Of a stretch of DNA of 64,000 nucleotides, positions 26,518 through 35,371 are shown in pieces (positions within the stretch are counted from its first letter, which is position 1; every line of letters starts with the position of its first letter). The translations under genes and the position numbers were made by a program. The DNA comes from JAEZKC01 sp046546375 (GTDB lineage Bacteria > Fibrobacterota > Chitinivibrionia > Chitinivibrionales > Chitinispirillaceae). The stretch spans positions 1 to 64,000 of the forward strand of contig JBKGXV010000003.1 in assembly GCA_046546375.1 (NCBI GenBank), written 5' to 3'. Under the pieces are notes generated by a model. The model was given only the letters and a program-made list of their open reading frames with translations, did not search any database and was not told the origin of the DNA.

Positions 26518-28506
26518 ATGAGTTATTCCACCGATTTTTTTCAGAATCAGGAACTGGCCAGAAAGAAATCGTTTCTTCTGGTGACCTATTTTTCACTTGC
26601 ATTACTGCTTATCATTGTTGCAACCTATGCGTTTATGGTGGTTGGACTTCCTGCTGCGGGAGTGGACGTTCAGTTTCAAAACGGCTTCTACAATCCGCTC
26701 CTTTTCTTTTCTGTTGTGGGGACGGTTATTGCCATAATCGGTGGAGCAACGCTATTTCAGCTGATGAAATACCGTAGGGGTGGTGGCACGCTGGTGGCGG
26801 AGCTGCTTGGTGGCGAACTGGTGATTTCCTCCACAAAAGATCACCAGAAAAAGAAACTGCTCAATATTGTACAGGAGATGTCTATTGCATCGGGGGTTCC
26901 CGTACCGGCTGTTTATGTTATGCAGGAAAGTGGCATCAATGCGTTTGCTGCAGGCTACGGTATAGACGACACCGTTATCGCGGTAACACAGGGGTGTCTT
27001 GATACTCTCAACCGCGATGAGCTCCAGGGGGTAGTTGCTCATGAGTTCAGTCACATTCTCAATGGTGACATGAATTTGAATCTGCGCCTGACCGGCGTTC
27101 TCTATGGCCTTCACGTTCTTTCGGTTATCGGGTATTTGCTGCTTAGGCTGCTGGGCAGCAGCGGAGGCTCGAAAAAATCCAGTTCTGACAAAAAAAAGGG
27201 CGGAGGTGAAGGCTTATTGATTGTCATTCTGCTGGCCGGCTTTGCGTTCATGGTTCTGGGTTTTTTGGGTGAAGTCATAGGAAAGCTGATACAGCTTGCA
27301 TTTTCGCGTCAGAGGGAGTTTCTGGCTGATGCCTCAGCGGTACAGTTCACCCGGAATCCCCATGGAGTGGCCGGAGCGTTGAAGAAAATCGGGGGATTCT
27401 CCAGCAGTTCCCATATACATTCCGGAAATGCAAAAAGTATCAGTCATATGTTTTTCGCGGATGGACTGAAAAAGGGTTTCTCCAATCTGATGTCCACTCA
27501 TCCCGATCTGGTAACCAGAATTCAGCGGATTGATCCCTCCTTCAAGGGTGATTTTCCCGAAGTGAAAGTTCAGAGAAGTGCTGCTTCTGCAGATGCCCAC
27601 CAGCAGATGTTTGCTGCTGCTTCGGTATTTGAAAAAAGAGAGCAGAAGGGCGAGCAACCGGTGTTTCCAGTGGATAAAAAAGCCACTCTCAAAAGTGTGG
27701 GAACATTCGAACCAGAGCATGTCGCCTATGCTGCAGCTCTTCTCGAATCCATACCTTCAGAGATAATGGATGCCACAAGGGATACCTACAGTGCACGCAT
27801 GGTCGTTTTCATACTTCTGATAAGCAAGGATGAGAGTGTTGCGCAAAAACAGTTTGAAACGCTTACCTCACATTTGAGCAGTAATGAGTTTTCCCAGACA
27901 AAGAAGCTTCATTCGCTAAGAGATCGTATAAGACCGCAGCATAGGCTTGCGCTGGTGGAACTCGCTCTTCCTTCCCTGGGTCAGATGTCCTCTTCCCAGT
28001 ATCTGGATTTTTTAAAAATCGTTCATATACTTGTTCAAGCTGACAACAGAATAGATGCATTCGAGTTTGTGGTAAGGCAGTTTCTTAAAAGGCAGTATGA
28101 TCGGGTGAGTGGTATGAAAGAAGCCAGGGGCGCACGTGCTGCATCCCAGCTCAGACGTGAGGTTTCTCTGCTTCTCTCCACAATAGCCCGTCAAGGAGCG
28201 CCGGAAAATGATACATTGGCCCAGGAGGCCTTTCGCAAGGGGATATCAAGGTTTGCGTCCGCTTCAGGGGTAAGTCCTCTGTCTACCAGTATGGAATCAC
28301 TTGACAATGATACCTATCTCGCATTGGACAAGGCTGTCGATGTACTCTCGAGGGCAAATGCCAAATGCAGAAAAGCTGTGATAGAAGCTTGTAGTCAATG
28401 TGTGATGCACGATGAGAAGGTTACTCTGGAGGAATTCGAACTTATCAGAGCTGTCGGGGAAATGATGGGAATTCCCATACCGCCCCATATCGCAGCTGCC
28501 AGTTGA
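26518..28506 (+). CDS. M48-family membrane zinc metallopeptidase with C-terminal extension
   Basis: HtpX-like proteases cut misfolded membrane proteins. The start is ATG 26518, with GGAG 8 nt upstream; 26 extra residues upstream are not supported. Two helices near the N-terminus (SLALLLIIVATYAFMVVGLP and LLFFSVVGTVIAII) anchor the protein. The zinc site is HEFSH at 175-179, third ligand Glu267 in QREFLADASAV. After about residue 340 a 320-residue extension with repeated Ala/Leu-rich helices follows; typical HtpX ends near 290, so this is an extended subfamily known beside LemA. The extension has no family I can name. Confidence 0.9.
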   Translation: MSYSTDFFQNQELARKKSFLLVTYFSLALLLIIVATYAFMVVGLPAAGVDVQFQNGFYNPLLFFSVVGTVIAIIGGATLFQLMKYRRGGGTLVAELLGGELVISSTKDHQKKKLLNIVQEMSIASGVPVPAVYVMQESGINAFAAGYGIDDTVIAVTQGCLDTLNRDELQGVVAHEFSHILNGDMNLNLRLTGVLYGLHVLSVIGYLLLRLLGSSGGSKKSSSDKKKGGGEGLLIVILLAGFAFMVLGFLGEVIGKLIQLAFSRQREFLADASAVQFTRNPHGVAGALKKIGGFSSSSHIHSGNAKSISHMFFADGLKKGFSNLMSTHPDLVTRIQRIDPSFKGDFPEVKVQRSAASADAHQQMFAAASVFEKREQKGEQPVFPVDKKATLKSVGTFEPEHVAYAAALLESIPSEIMDATRDTYSARMVVFILLISKDESVAQKQFETLTSHLSSNEFSQTKKLHSLRDRIRPQHRLALVELALPSLGQMSSSQYLDFLKIVHILVQADNRIDAFEFVVRQFLKRQYDRVSGMKEARGARAASQLRREVSLLLSTIARQGAPENDTLAQEAFRKGISRFASASGVSPLSTSMESLDNDTYLALDKAVDVLSRANAKCRKAVIEACSQCVMHDEKVTLEEFELIRAVGEMMGIPIPPHIAAAS

Positions 28507-28687
28507 AAATCTGAAAAAAAAAGAAATTCAGGATGCTAAACCTGCGGGGCTTTCTAGTGATTCTGTTTCAGGTAAAATGAATACTGATTCATTGTTCAGC
28601 AGGTGATCAGATTTCCTGATCCCGTTCGCTCCAGGTGAACCCTGTTCTCATTTCTGAAAGAACTCCGGATATTGACAATGAGGAGTT

Positions 28688-29461
28688 TTATCCGAAGAAA
28701 ATGTTCTGGTGCCGGCTCCATTTTTCCTCCACCACCTCCCGGTGTATCCTCACCTGTTCCCGGTCGCGGAAAAGGAAAATGAGAAGAACGCCGGCGACGA
28801 AACCACCCGCATGAGCCCAGAAAGCAACTCCGCCTCCCGCTTCCCCGCTCAGGGTGGGAAGAGCGCTCAGAAGCTGGATCAGAAACCAGTAACCCAAAAG
28901 TAGGTAGGCGGGGATCACCACTTTGGTTATGAATATACCCAGGATCAGAAGCATATGCACCGGGGCTTTAGGATATAGAATCGCATAGGCCCCCATTACA
29001 CCGCTTATGGCTCCGGAAGCTCCTATCATGGGAACGGGACTGTCCGGGTTTGAGAGTATCTGGGCTGCAGTGGCCGCCACTCCGCAGAGAAGATAGAATA
29101 CGATGAATCTGGTTTTCCCCATGGAATCTTCGATATTGTCTCCGAAAACCGCCAGAAACCACATATTGCCGATCAGGTGAAACCAGCCTCCATGCAGAAA
29201 CATGGAAGTGAGCACCGAGAACCAGTTTGGCTCCCCTCCCACTACACACGCCGCTTCTGGGCTTATCTGCACCTGGGTTCCCGGCGGTATCGTCCCTAGA
29301 AGCTCTCCTGGTATCAGCCCCAGCTCGCAAAGCGAGCGGCTCAGAGCCGGTTCAGTTCCCATGCCCTGCACGAATATCCAGGCGAATGCGTTCAGAGCTA
29401 TAATGATGAAAGTGACCACCGACCGGTGAAATGTGGGGTTTTCGTCTCTGAGGGGAAACAT
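28688..29461 (-). CDS. Rhomboid family intramembrane serine protease
   Basis: Rhomboids cut single-pass membrane proteins inside the bilayer. With start ATG 29461 (AAAGGA upstream) the protein has 257 residues and six hydrophobic segments. The catalytic pair is Ser149 in GASGAISG and His217 in AHAGGF; the L1-loop signature MFLHGGWFHLIGNMWFL is intact. A long N-terminal loop (about 35-80) with two cysteines near 45 and 72 could form a periplasmic disulfide. It stands alone, divergent from the PfkB kinase. Confidence 0.93.
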   Translation of the reverse strand: MFPLRDENPTFHRSVVTFIIIALNAFAWIFVQGMGTEPALSRSLCELGLIPGELLGTIPPGTQVQISPEAACVVGGEPNWFSVLTSMFLHGGWFHLIGNMWFLAVFGDNIEDSMGKTRFIVFYLLCGVAATAAQILSNPDSPVPMIGASGAISGVMGAYAILYPKAPVHMLLILGIFITKVVIPAYLLLGYWFLIQLLSALPTLSGEAGGGVAFWAHAGGFVAGVLLIFLFRDREQVRIHREVVEEKWSRHQNIFFG

Positions 29462-29542
29462 GGATTCCTTTCGGTTTTCGGCTTTTCGGTAAAGAGAAAA
29501 TAGTACAATCAAAAATCGTGCACAAAAAAGGAAAATGACTGC

Positions 29543-29578
29543 CCCCGGAGGTGCAATTTCCGATTTTCACCTCCGGGG
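29543..29578. repeat. Hairpin of the CCCCGGAGGTG family between rhomboid and pfkB-like genes
   Basis: Arms CCCCGGAGGTG (29543-29553) and CACCTCCGGGG (29568-29578) are perfect over 11 bp with a 14-nt loop. The same core forms the larger inverted repeat at 1591-1640. The intergenic region (29462-29736) holds nothing else I can define. Confidence 0.7.
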
Positions 29579-29736
29579 CACCTGGGAAACGGCAGAACGG
29601 CATACAGAAACCTGCAGATTGGCATCCGCCCTTTTACCTATCATCCCCCGAACCTGTCTACAATCCATTCCACGCACTATCTATTTTCAAAGCTCTGGAT
29701 GATAAGTTTCTCACTGTAAAATCCTGGATCATTCAT

Positions 29737-30918
29737 ATGAAACCCAAAATCACCGTTGCAGGCCATGTATGCCTTGATATCACTCCCCGTATCCCCAGCC
29801 ACGGAGCGCGGAAGATAGATAATGTGCTTTCTCCGGGAAAACTTCTCACCCTGGACGGAGTGACATTCACCGCGGGAGGTGTCGCGGGTAATACCGGACT
29901 GGCACTGCTGGCCCTGGGTGCCGAAACTGACATCCGGGCAATCTGCGGCAAAGATCTGTTCGGTGATGCTCTGAGCGGTATTTTCGCCTCTCATGGTGCA
30001 GCAAACTGTCTTTCGAAACACTCCGGTTTGACTACATCCTTCACCATCGTGCTTTCGGCTGCCGGTTTCGACCGCATTTTTCTTCATGAATCGGGCGCAA
30101 ACGACTTTTTCACCGCAGATGACATAAATTATGATCGGTTGTCCCCCGGTGATATCTTTCATTTCGGGTACCCCACTATCATGAAGGAAATGCGCCGGGG
30201 TGGGGGAGAAGAGCTGGTCCGTATGTTCAGCAAAGCAAAAAAAAGAGGGACTCTTACCTCCATGGATCTGACACTGCCCGATTCTGAAAGCGAAGCGGGC
30301 GGATGCGATTGGAAACAGATCCTTGAAAATGTGCTGCCGTATGTGGATTTCTTCACTCCCAGCTATGAAGAGATACTTTTCATGCTGGACAGGGATGGGT
30401 ACGGGCGTTTCAGGCAGATGCCGTTCAGAAGTGATCCGCTTGAGAATCTTGATACCGACAGCCTTTGCGCGCTGGGTGGCGGGATTCTTCAGCTGGGGGC
30501 CAGAACGGCTCTGATCAAATGTGGCATCAGAGGTATGTATCTTAAAACTGCTGAAGATGTCGGGAGTATAAATTATAAATCTGTTTATCAGTGGAGTAAC
30601 CGGGAATTGTTCTGTCCGAGTTTCAAAGTCGACAGGGTAGTATCGGCAACCGGAGCGGGAGACAGCGCCATTGCCGGGTTTTTGATGTCTGTCATGAAGG
30701 GGGAACCGCCCGAGTTTGCTCTCAGGACCGCAGCAGCGGTGGGGGCTCGCAGTGTGAAAGCTGCCGATTCCTTCAGTGCAGTGGGCTGTTTTGAGGATGT
30801 GCAGAAGTTTTCTCAAACAGCAGATCTAAAAAAGTGCCCTCCACTGGGAAATCATTGGGAAAAAGTGGCCGAAAGCGGTATCTGGAGGAGAACTCAGTGT
30901 GATGATGAAGGCAAATGA
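29737..30918 (+). CDS. PfkB family carbohydrate/nucleoside kinase
   Basis: The frame opens at 29551, but similarity begins at the ATG 29737 (MKPKITVAGHVCLDITP), giving 393 residues. Markers are the N-terminal GGVAGNTGLALLALG substrate loop and the C-terminal SATGAGDSAIAGFL, with Asp309 as the catalytic base. The acceptor could be ribose, a sugar acid or a nucleoside; the GHVCLDI start suggests the ribokinase/adenosine-kinase side. No clear ribosome binding site. It is followed 116-190 nt later by the E1 gene. Confidence 0.88.
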   Translation: MKPKITVAGHVCLDITPRIPSHGARKIDNVLSPGKLLTLDGVTFTAGGVAGNTGLALLALGAETDIRAICGKDLFGDALSGIFASHGAANCLSKHSGLTTSFTIVLSAAGFDRIFLHESGANDFFTADDINYDRLSPGDIFHFGYPTIMKEMRRGGGEELVRMFSKAKKRGTLTSMDLTLPDSESEAGGCDWKQILENVLPYVDFFTPSYEEILFMLDRDGYGRFRQMPFRSDPLENLDTDSLCALGGGILQLGARTALIKCGIRGMYLKTAEDVGSINYKSVYQWSNRELFCPSFKVDRVVSATGAGDSAIAGFLMSVMKGEPPEFALRTAAAVGARSVKAADSFSAVGCFEDVQKFSQTADLKKCPPLGNHWEKVAESGIWRRTQCDDEGK

Positions 30919-31109
30919 CACGTTCTAGTAATTTAAACCCGCACGGTTCCGGTTTCGTTTATTATTTTGATTTATTCATCAGGTGGTCAATGATTTGAGC
31001 ACCTGCGTTTGCGTAATTTTTCGGAGGAGGAAGTATCACAGCTGTAGCTAATTCGGAACAGAAAAAGCTTGATGCTCTTTTAAGCGACATACCTCGTTTC
31101 CCTCGTCGC

Positions 31110-33071
31110 TTGAGCAAAGAGGAGTTCTACAAAACAGCCTATCCCGTCATGTATGTGGCCCGGCAGTTCGAGAACAGGCTCAAGGAGCTTTTCCGCAAAG
31201 GATTGGTGAAAGGAACGGTTATCATTTCCAGTGGGAATGAAGCCACAGCGGTAGGGATGTCTATGGCTTTCAGGCCTCAGAAGGATGTCCTTTCTCTTCT
31301 GCACCGTGACCTTTCCGCTCATTTTGTTTCCGGTGCTGATCCGTTCAAAATGATGTGTCAGTATATGGCAAACGCTCAGAGCCCTACTCACGGCAAAGAG
31401 GGAAATGTCCACCACGGGGATACCAAAAACCGTCGTTTTCCCATGATCAGTCATCTGGGAGATATGCTCGCTACTGTCGTCGGCGGTGTCTATTCCGCCC
31501 GCAGGCAGGGAGAGGATGTTTTCGGATTGAATGTGATCGGTGATGGGGGAACGAGTACGGGGCAGTTTCATGAAACGCTCAATATGGCATCGGTGTATAA
31601 AGTTCCGGTGTTGTTCATGATTGAGAATAACAGATATGCTTTTTCTGTTCCCACCGAATATCAGTATAATTGTGAAAAACTTTCCGACAGAGCGGCCGGT
31701 TACGGGATCAGCGGTAAAACCGTAAATGGTCTGGATGCTTTCGAGGTGTATTCTGCGGTGGTGGATTCACTGGAGGAGATGGCCGGTGATCCCCAACCTG
31801 CAATAATCGAAAGTATGACACTGCGCCTAGAGGGGCATGCGGTGTATGATAATGCTGAATACATTTCAGCCGAGCAGAAAGAGGAGAGCTGGAAAAAAGA
31901 TCCTCTCATTTCGGCCCGCAAGGCATACCTTGAATTCTGCGGATCTGAAGAGCAGGAGTTATCCTCTTATGAAGGCGAATTGAGCGAGGAGATTGACAAG
32001 GTTACTCTTGCCGCAATGGGCATTGAACGTCCCGATCCCAAAACGACATCATGGAATGTGTATGCGCCTTCCGTATCAAAGTCGGTTGAGCCCTACAGTG
32101 CTAAAAAAGTGCGCAATCTTCATGCGGTAAACACCGCTTTGGATCATATCCTTGCCCGGAACCCGGATGCATTCCTCTGCGGTCAGGATATCGGGAAGTA
32201 TGGTTCCGCGTTCAAGACCTGCAAGGGGCTTATCGATAAACATGGTGAAAAGAGTGTTTTAGACACTCCCATATGCGAAGCGGCAACAGTGGGCTTTTGT
32301 CTCGGGGCGTCTCAAACCGGCAGCCGTCCTATAATGGAATTTCAGTTTGCCGATTTCGCCACTGAAGCTGTTACTCAGCTGGGTTTGAATGCGGGCACCT
32401 GGTTTTTCAGATCCGATCAGTCTGCACCACTTCTTTTCAGGCTTCCTTGTGGAGGCGGGATTACTCTTGGAGCGTTTCATTCCGGAGAATTCGACGGATT
32501 GTGGTCCAGGTTTCCCGGGCTTAAACTACTTTATCCGGTCACACCGCAGGAAATGTATGAAGCGCTGCTGGCGGGTTTTCATGATCCCAATCCCTGTATC
32601 GTTTTCGAGCACAAGCTTTTGTACTGGGGCAAGCAGGGGGATGTGGATTTTGACGGTAATCTGGAGGCAGTGTTCCGTCCAAGGCAGTATACTCAGGGAG
32701 AAGATATTACCGTAGTGGCTTTGGGGGCCATGGTGGAGCAGGTGCTGGCGGCAGTGGGCGGCCAGAAATATACCGCTTCGGTGTGGAATCCATTTATATT
32801 AAATCCATTGCGTTTTGAACCGATATTGGATTCAGTTCGGTCTACCGGCAGGTTGCTAGTGGTGCAGGAAAGCTGTGAAACAAGCGGCCTGGGTGATCGT
32901 TTCATATCTCTGGTGGTGCGTGAGTGTTTCAAGGATCTTAAGTGCGCACCGGTTCTGATAGGCGCACCGGACACCCCGGTTCCGTTTGCCAAAGAGCTTG
33001 AAACTGTTTTTCTGCCAGAGAAAAGCAGGATTAGCCGGGTCATAGAAAAAATGATCGGAGATGCATCGTGA
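31110..33071 (+). CDS. 2-oxoacid dehydrogenase E1, alpha and beta subunits fused
   Basis: Thiamine-diphosphate-dependent E1 decarboxylates a 2-oxoacid (pyruvate, branched-chain or similar) and acylates a lipoyl group. The alpha half has the ThDP motif GDGGTSTGQFHETLNMA...NN (about residues 144-172). The beta half starts near residue 340 (NLHAVNTALDHIL), with MEFQFADFATEA and PCGGGITLGAFHS typical of E1-beta. Alpha and beta are separate in most complexes, so this is a one-gene fusion as in some acetoin/branched-chain types. The listed TTG start has no ribosome binding site. The frame is open back to 31035, where a strong GGAGGAGG (31023-31030) stands before an ATC codon, so the true start may be there. 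The last 4 bases overlap the next gene. Confidence 0.88.
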   Translation: MSKEEFYKTAYPVMYVARQFENRLKELFRKGLVKGTVIISSGNEATAVGMSMAFRPQKDVLSLLHRDLSAHFVSGADPFKMMCQYMANAQSPTHGKEGNVHHGDTKNRRFPMISHLGDMLATVVGGVYSARRQGEDVFGLNVIGDGGTSTGQFHETLNMASVYKVPVLFMIENNRYAFSVPTEYQYNCEKLSDRAAGYGISGKTVNGLDAFEVYSAVVDSLEEMAGDPQPAIIESMTLRLEGHAVYDNAEYISAEQKEESWKKDPLISARKAYLEFCGSEEQELSSYEGELSEEIDKVTLAAMGIERPDPKTTSWNVYAPSVSKSVEPYSAKKVRNLHAVNTALDHILARNPDAFLCGQDIGKYGSAFKTCKGLIDKHGEKSVLDTPICEAATVGFCLGASQTGSRPIMEFQFADFATEAVTQLGLNAGTWFFRSDQSAPLLFRLPCGGGITLGAFHSGEFDGLWSRFPGLKLLYPVTPQEMYEALLAGFHDPNPCIVFEHKLLYWGKQGDVDFDGNLEAVFRPRQYTQGEDITVVALGAMVEQVLAAVGGQKYTASVWNPFILNPLRFEPILDSVRSTGRLLVVQESCETSGLGDRFISLVVRECFKDLKCAPVLIGAPDTPVPFAKELETVFLPEKSRISRVIEKMIGDAS

Positions 33072-34390
33072 GTACCAAGGAATTCAGTACTGAGCTTTTT
33101 ATTCCCGCTCAGGCGGCAGCAGAAACAGACGCAATCATCACTAAATGGATGATCGCGGAAGGTGAAGAGTTTAAAAAGGGGCAGATGCTGGCGGAGGTGG
33201 AAAGTGCAAAATCCACTTTCGAATTTGAAGCTCCCTGTGATGGGAAGATCGAGAAACTGCTTTATGAAGAAGGGGATTCCGTTCCTTTCGAGAAACCGGT
33301 TGCGAACATTCTCACCAGTGATGAATCCATGCTCTCCCCTGTACAGACTGTTCCGGATCAGTCTGTGGAGTTGGAGGAGGTTCCCAAGATGGCCATAGTG
33401 GCTGAAAAGCAGGAACCATCCGTACGCACAATCAGCCTGTTGGGAATCGGAACGTATCTTCCCGAACGGGTGGTGAAGACTGAAGAGCTGCTCTCTGAGT
33501 TTCCCGATGTGACTGAGGACTACATTTTCGGTGTTACCGGAATAAAGGAGCGTCGTTGGGCTGCACCGGATGAAAAACCTTCAGATATGGCTCTGAAAGC
33601 CTCCAAAAGGGCTATTGAGAATTCCGGGCTTAGCAACAAAGATATAGATGCCATTATCGTATCCACGACCACTCCCGATGTGGTGATGCCCTCAACTGCG
33701 TGTATACTGCAGGAAAAACTGGGAGTGCGTGGTGTTCCCGCATTTGATCTGAACGCGGCATGTTCGGGATGGCTTTACGGTATATCAGTGGCCCGCGGTT
33801 TCGTTCTCTCCGGAGTCGCGGAAAATGTGCTGGTCGTGGCTGTGGATATGCAGTCCAGGGTGCTGGACAAGCATGATAAGGATACCTACTTTCTGTTCGG
33901 TGACGGTTCCGGGGCAACTGTTGTCAGCGGCAGTCAAACCGGACATATCATAAAAGAGGAGATTCTCAGTGCGGATTCAGCCGGGCTTCACATGGCCAGG
34001 CGCGGATATCCCGGTTACGAGGTTCCCGATAACTCTTCTGAATCTGATCCTTGGGTCCGTTTGGATGGAAGGGCTCTGTTCAGGTTTGCTACCGAAAGTT
34101 TCTCGACCATGGTACGGGAGCTGGTGGAGAAGAGCAACTGGGCCCCTGAAGATGTCCGCTGGGTTGTTCCTCACCAGGCAAACGGCCGTATTCTCAAAGC
34201 CGCTGCAAGGAAAAGCGGTGTTCCTTTTGAAAGATTCTATCTCAATATAGATAGAGTCGGAAATACCTCCAGCGCCAGTATCCCGGTGGCTCTTTCAGAG
34301 ATCGAACGGGGGCTGCAGAAAGATGATAAAATCATTTTCTGCACCGTTGGGGCCGGTATCACTGCTGCAGGCCTTTCGCTGCAGTGGTAA
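33068..34390 (+). CDS. Fusion of a lipoyl/biotinyl carrier domain and 3-oxoacyl-ACP synthase III
   Basis: A GTG start overlaps the E1 stop (GTGA). Residues 1-84 form a lipoyl domain with the modified Lys48 in ESAKST, like the E2 swinging arm. After a Pro/Glu-rich linker (about 85-119) a complete KAS III (FabH-like) domain follows (121-440), with catalytic Cys232 in NAACSGW, His369 in PHQANGRI and Asn399 in GNTSSAS. Normal FabH uses acyl-CoA and malonyl-ACP, and lacks a lipoyl arm. With the coupled E1 this arrangement implies that the acyl group made on lipoyl-Lys48 is handed to Cys232 and condensed directly with malonyl-ACP. The function is inferred; there is no E2 acyltransferase or E3 gene next to it. 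A terminator follows at 34434. Confidence 0.88.
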   Translation: MSTKEFSTELFIPAQAAAETDAIITKWMIAEGEEFKKGQMLAEVESAKSTFEFEAPCDGKIEKLLYEEGDSVPFEKPVANILTSDESMLSPVQTVPDQSVELEEVPKMAIVAEKQEPSVRTISLLGIGTYLPERVVKTEELLSEFPDVTEDYIFGVTGIKERRWAAPDEKPSDMALKASKRAIENSGLSNKDIDAIIVSTTTPDVVMPSTACILQEKLGVRGVPAFDLNAACSGWLYGISVARGFVLSGVAENVLVVAVDMQSRVLDKHDKDTYFLFGDGSGATVVSGSQTGHIIKEEILSADSAGLHMARRGYPGYEVPDNSSESDPWVRLDGRALFRFATESFSTMVRELVEKSNWAPEDVRWVVPHQANGRILKAAARKSGVPFERFYLNIDRVGNTSSASIPVALSEIERGLQKDDKIIFCTVGAGITAAGLSLQW

Positions 34391-34433
34391 GCTACATTTC
34401 TCTCGTTTTTCTCTTCTCTCAATAGTAATTCGG

Positions 34434-34471
34434 GTGCCCCGGTTCCGCGGGGCACTTTCTCTCTCCTTTTT
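34434..34471 (+). terminator. Intrinsic terminator closing the E1/lipoyl-KAS III unit
   Basis: Perfect 8-bp stem GTGCCCCG / CGGGGCAC (34434-34441 and 34448-34455), 6-nt loop, then the pyrimidine run TTTCTCTCTCCTTTTT. It sits 43 nt after the KAS III stop, before radC. Confidence 0.85.
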
Positions 34472-34516
34472 CGATTAATGGCGGTTGACGTGTACTCTTA
34501 GATGAGGAGTTTTGAA

Positions 34517-35245
34517 GTGTGCGCAAAACCAGTTGTGCCCGGTTCGGAAAGTCCTGATGCTCCCGAGTTGACTCGGGAGGGACACAGGTCCAGACTTCAT
34601 GAACGGTATGATAAAAGAGGATTGGAGGCGCTGCATGACCATGAAATTCTCGAGCTTATCCTCACCTATGCCATCCCCAGACGTGATACCAAGGATATTG
34701 CCAGAAAACTGCTTTCCCGATATGGAACAATCAGCTCTGTTGTAAATACACCTGTTGAAGAATTGAGCTCCATAAAGGGGTTGGGGAAGCGTTCTGCATC
34801 ACTTTTCACCCTGATCAGGGATACTATGGCCTTCTGTCTCAATGAAACCTGTACTCAGAAACATGTGATTTCCCACAGAAAGGATGTGGAGGAATATCTG
34901 AGGCTTACCTTCGGGTATCGTCGCGAGGAGTATGTGGCTGTGGTGTTTCTTGACAGCGCAAATCATGTGATCAAAACCGAGATTCTTTCCGAAGGAACGG
35001 TGAATCAGTGTGTTATCTATCCCCGGGTGGTGGTGGAGAAAGCGCTAAAGTGCGGGGCTGCATCCTTTATCCTTGCCCATAATCACCCTGCAGGCGGGAT
35101 GAATCCCTCCGAGGCGGATTGGCAGATAACCGAACGGTTGTGTGCTGTGGGGAAACTGCTTGAGATACCTCTGCTGGACCATATAATCGTCTCCAGGCAG
35201 AATGCGGTGAGTCTCAGAGAGTGCAGCCGCTGGCCACGCGTTTAG
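34517..35245 (+). CDS. radC: RadC family JAB-domain protein
   Basis: The frame starts at ATG 34502, but GTG 34517 lies 7 nt after GAGGAG and is the better start, giving 242 residues. The N-terminal helix-hairpin-helix region is REGHRSRLHERYDKRG with ILTYAIPRRDTKDIA. The C-terminal JAB1/MPN fold has the metal motif HNHPAGGMNPSEAD. RadC proteins are widespread, of debated function (once linked to recombination repair). It has no close functional neighbour here. One terminator lies before it, so it is probably its own unit. Confidence 0.92.
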   Translation: MCAKPVVPGSESPDAPELTREGHRSRLHERYDKRGLEALHDHEILELILTYAIPRRDTKDIARKLLSRYGTISSVVNTPVEELSSIKGLGKRSASLFTLIRDTMAFCLNETCTQKHVISHRKDVEEYLRLTFGYRREEYVAVVFLDSANHVIKTEILSEGTVNQCVIYPRVVVEKALKCGAASFILAHNHPAGGMNPSEADWQITERLCAVGKLLEIPLLDHIIVSRQNAVSLRECSRWPRV

Positions 35246-35371
35246 GGCCTGACATCTTTTTGTCTTTGAGTCTGCACCCGGATATACTATTTTGCACTTA
35301 ATTGGGTACTGCCCTTTGAGTATGCTGCGCCCAGTCATTTTATTGACGCAGAAGTTTTGGAGGTTTCATAC

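Noticed and set aside
29677..30816. 379-codon minus-strand open frame across the PfkB gene
   Set aside because: The PfkB frame has clear motifs (GAGDSAIAGF); the antisense frame has none and lacks a ribosome binding site.
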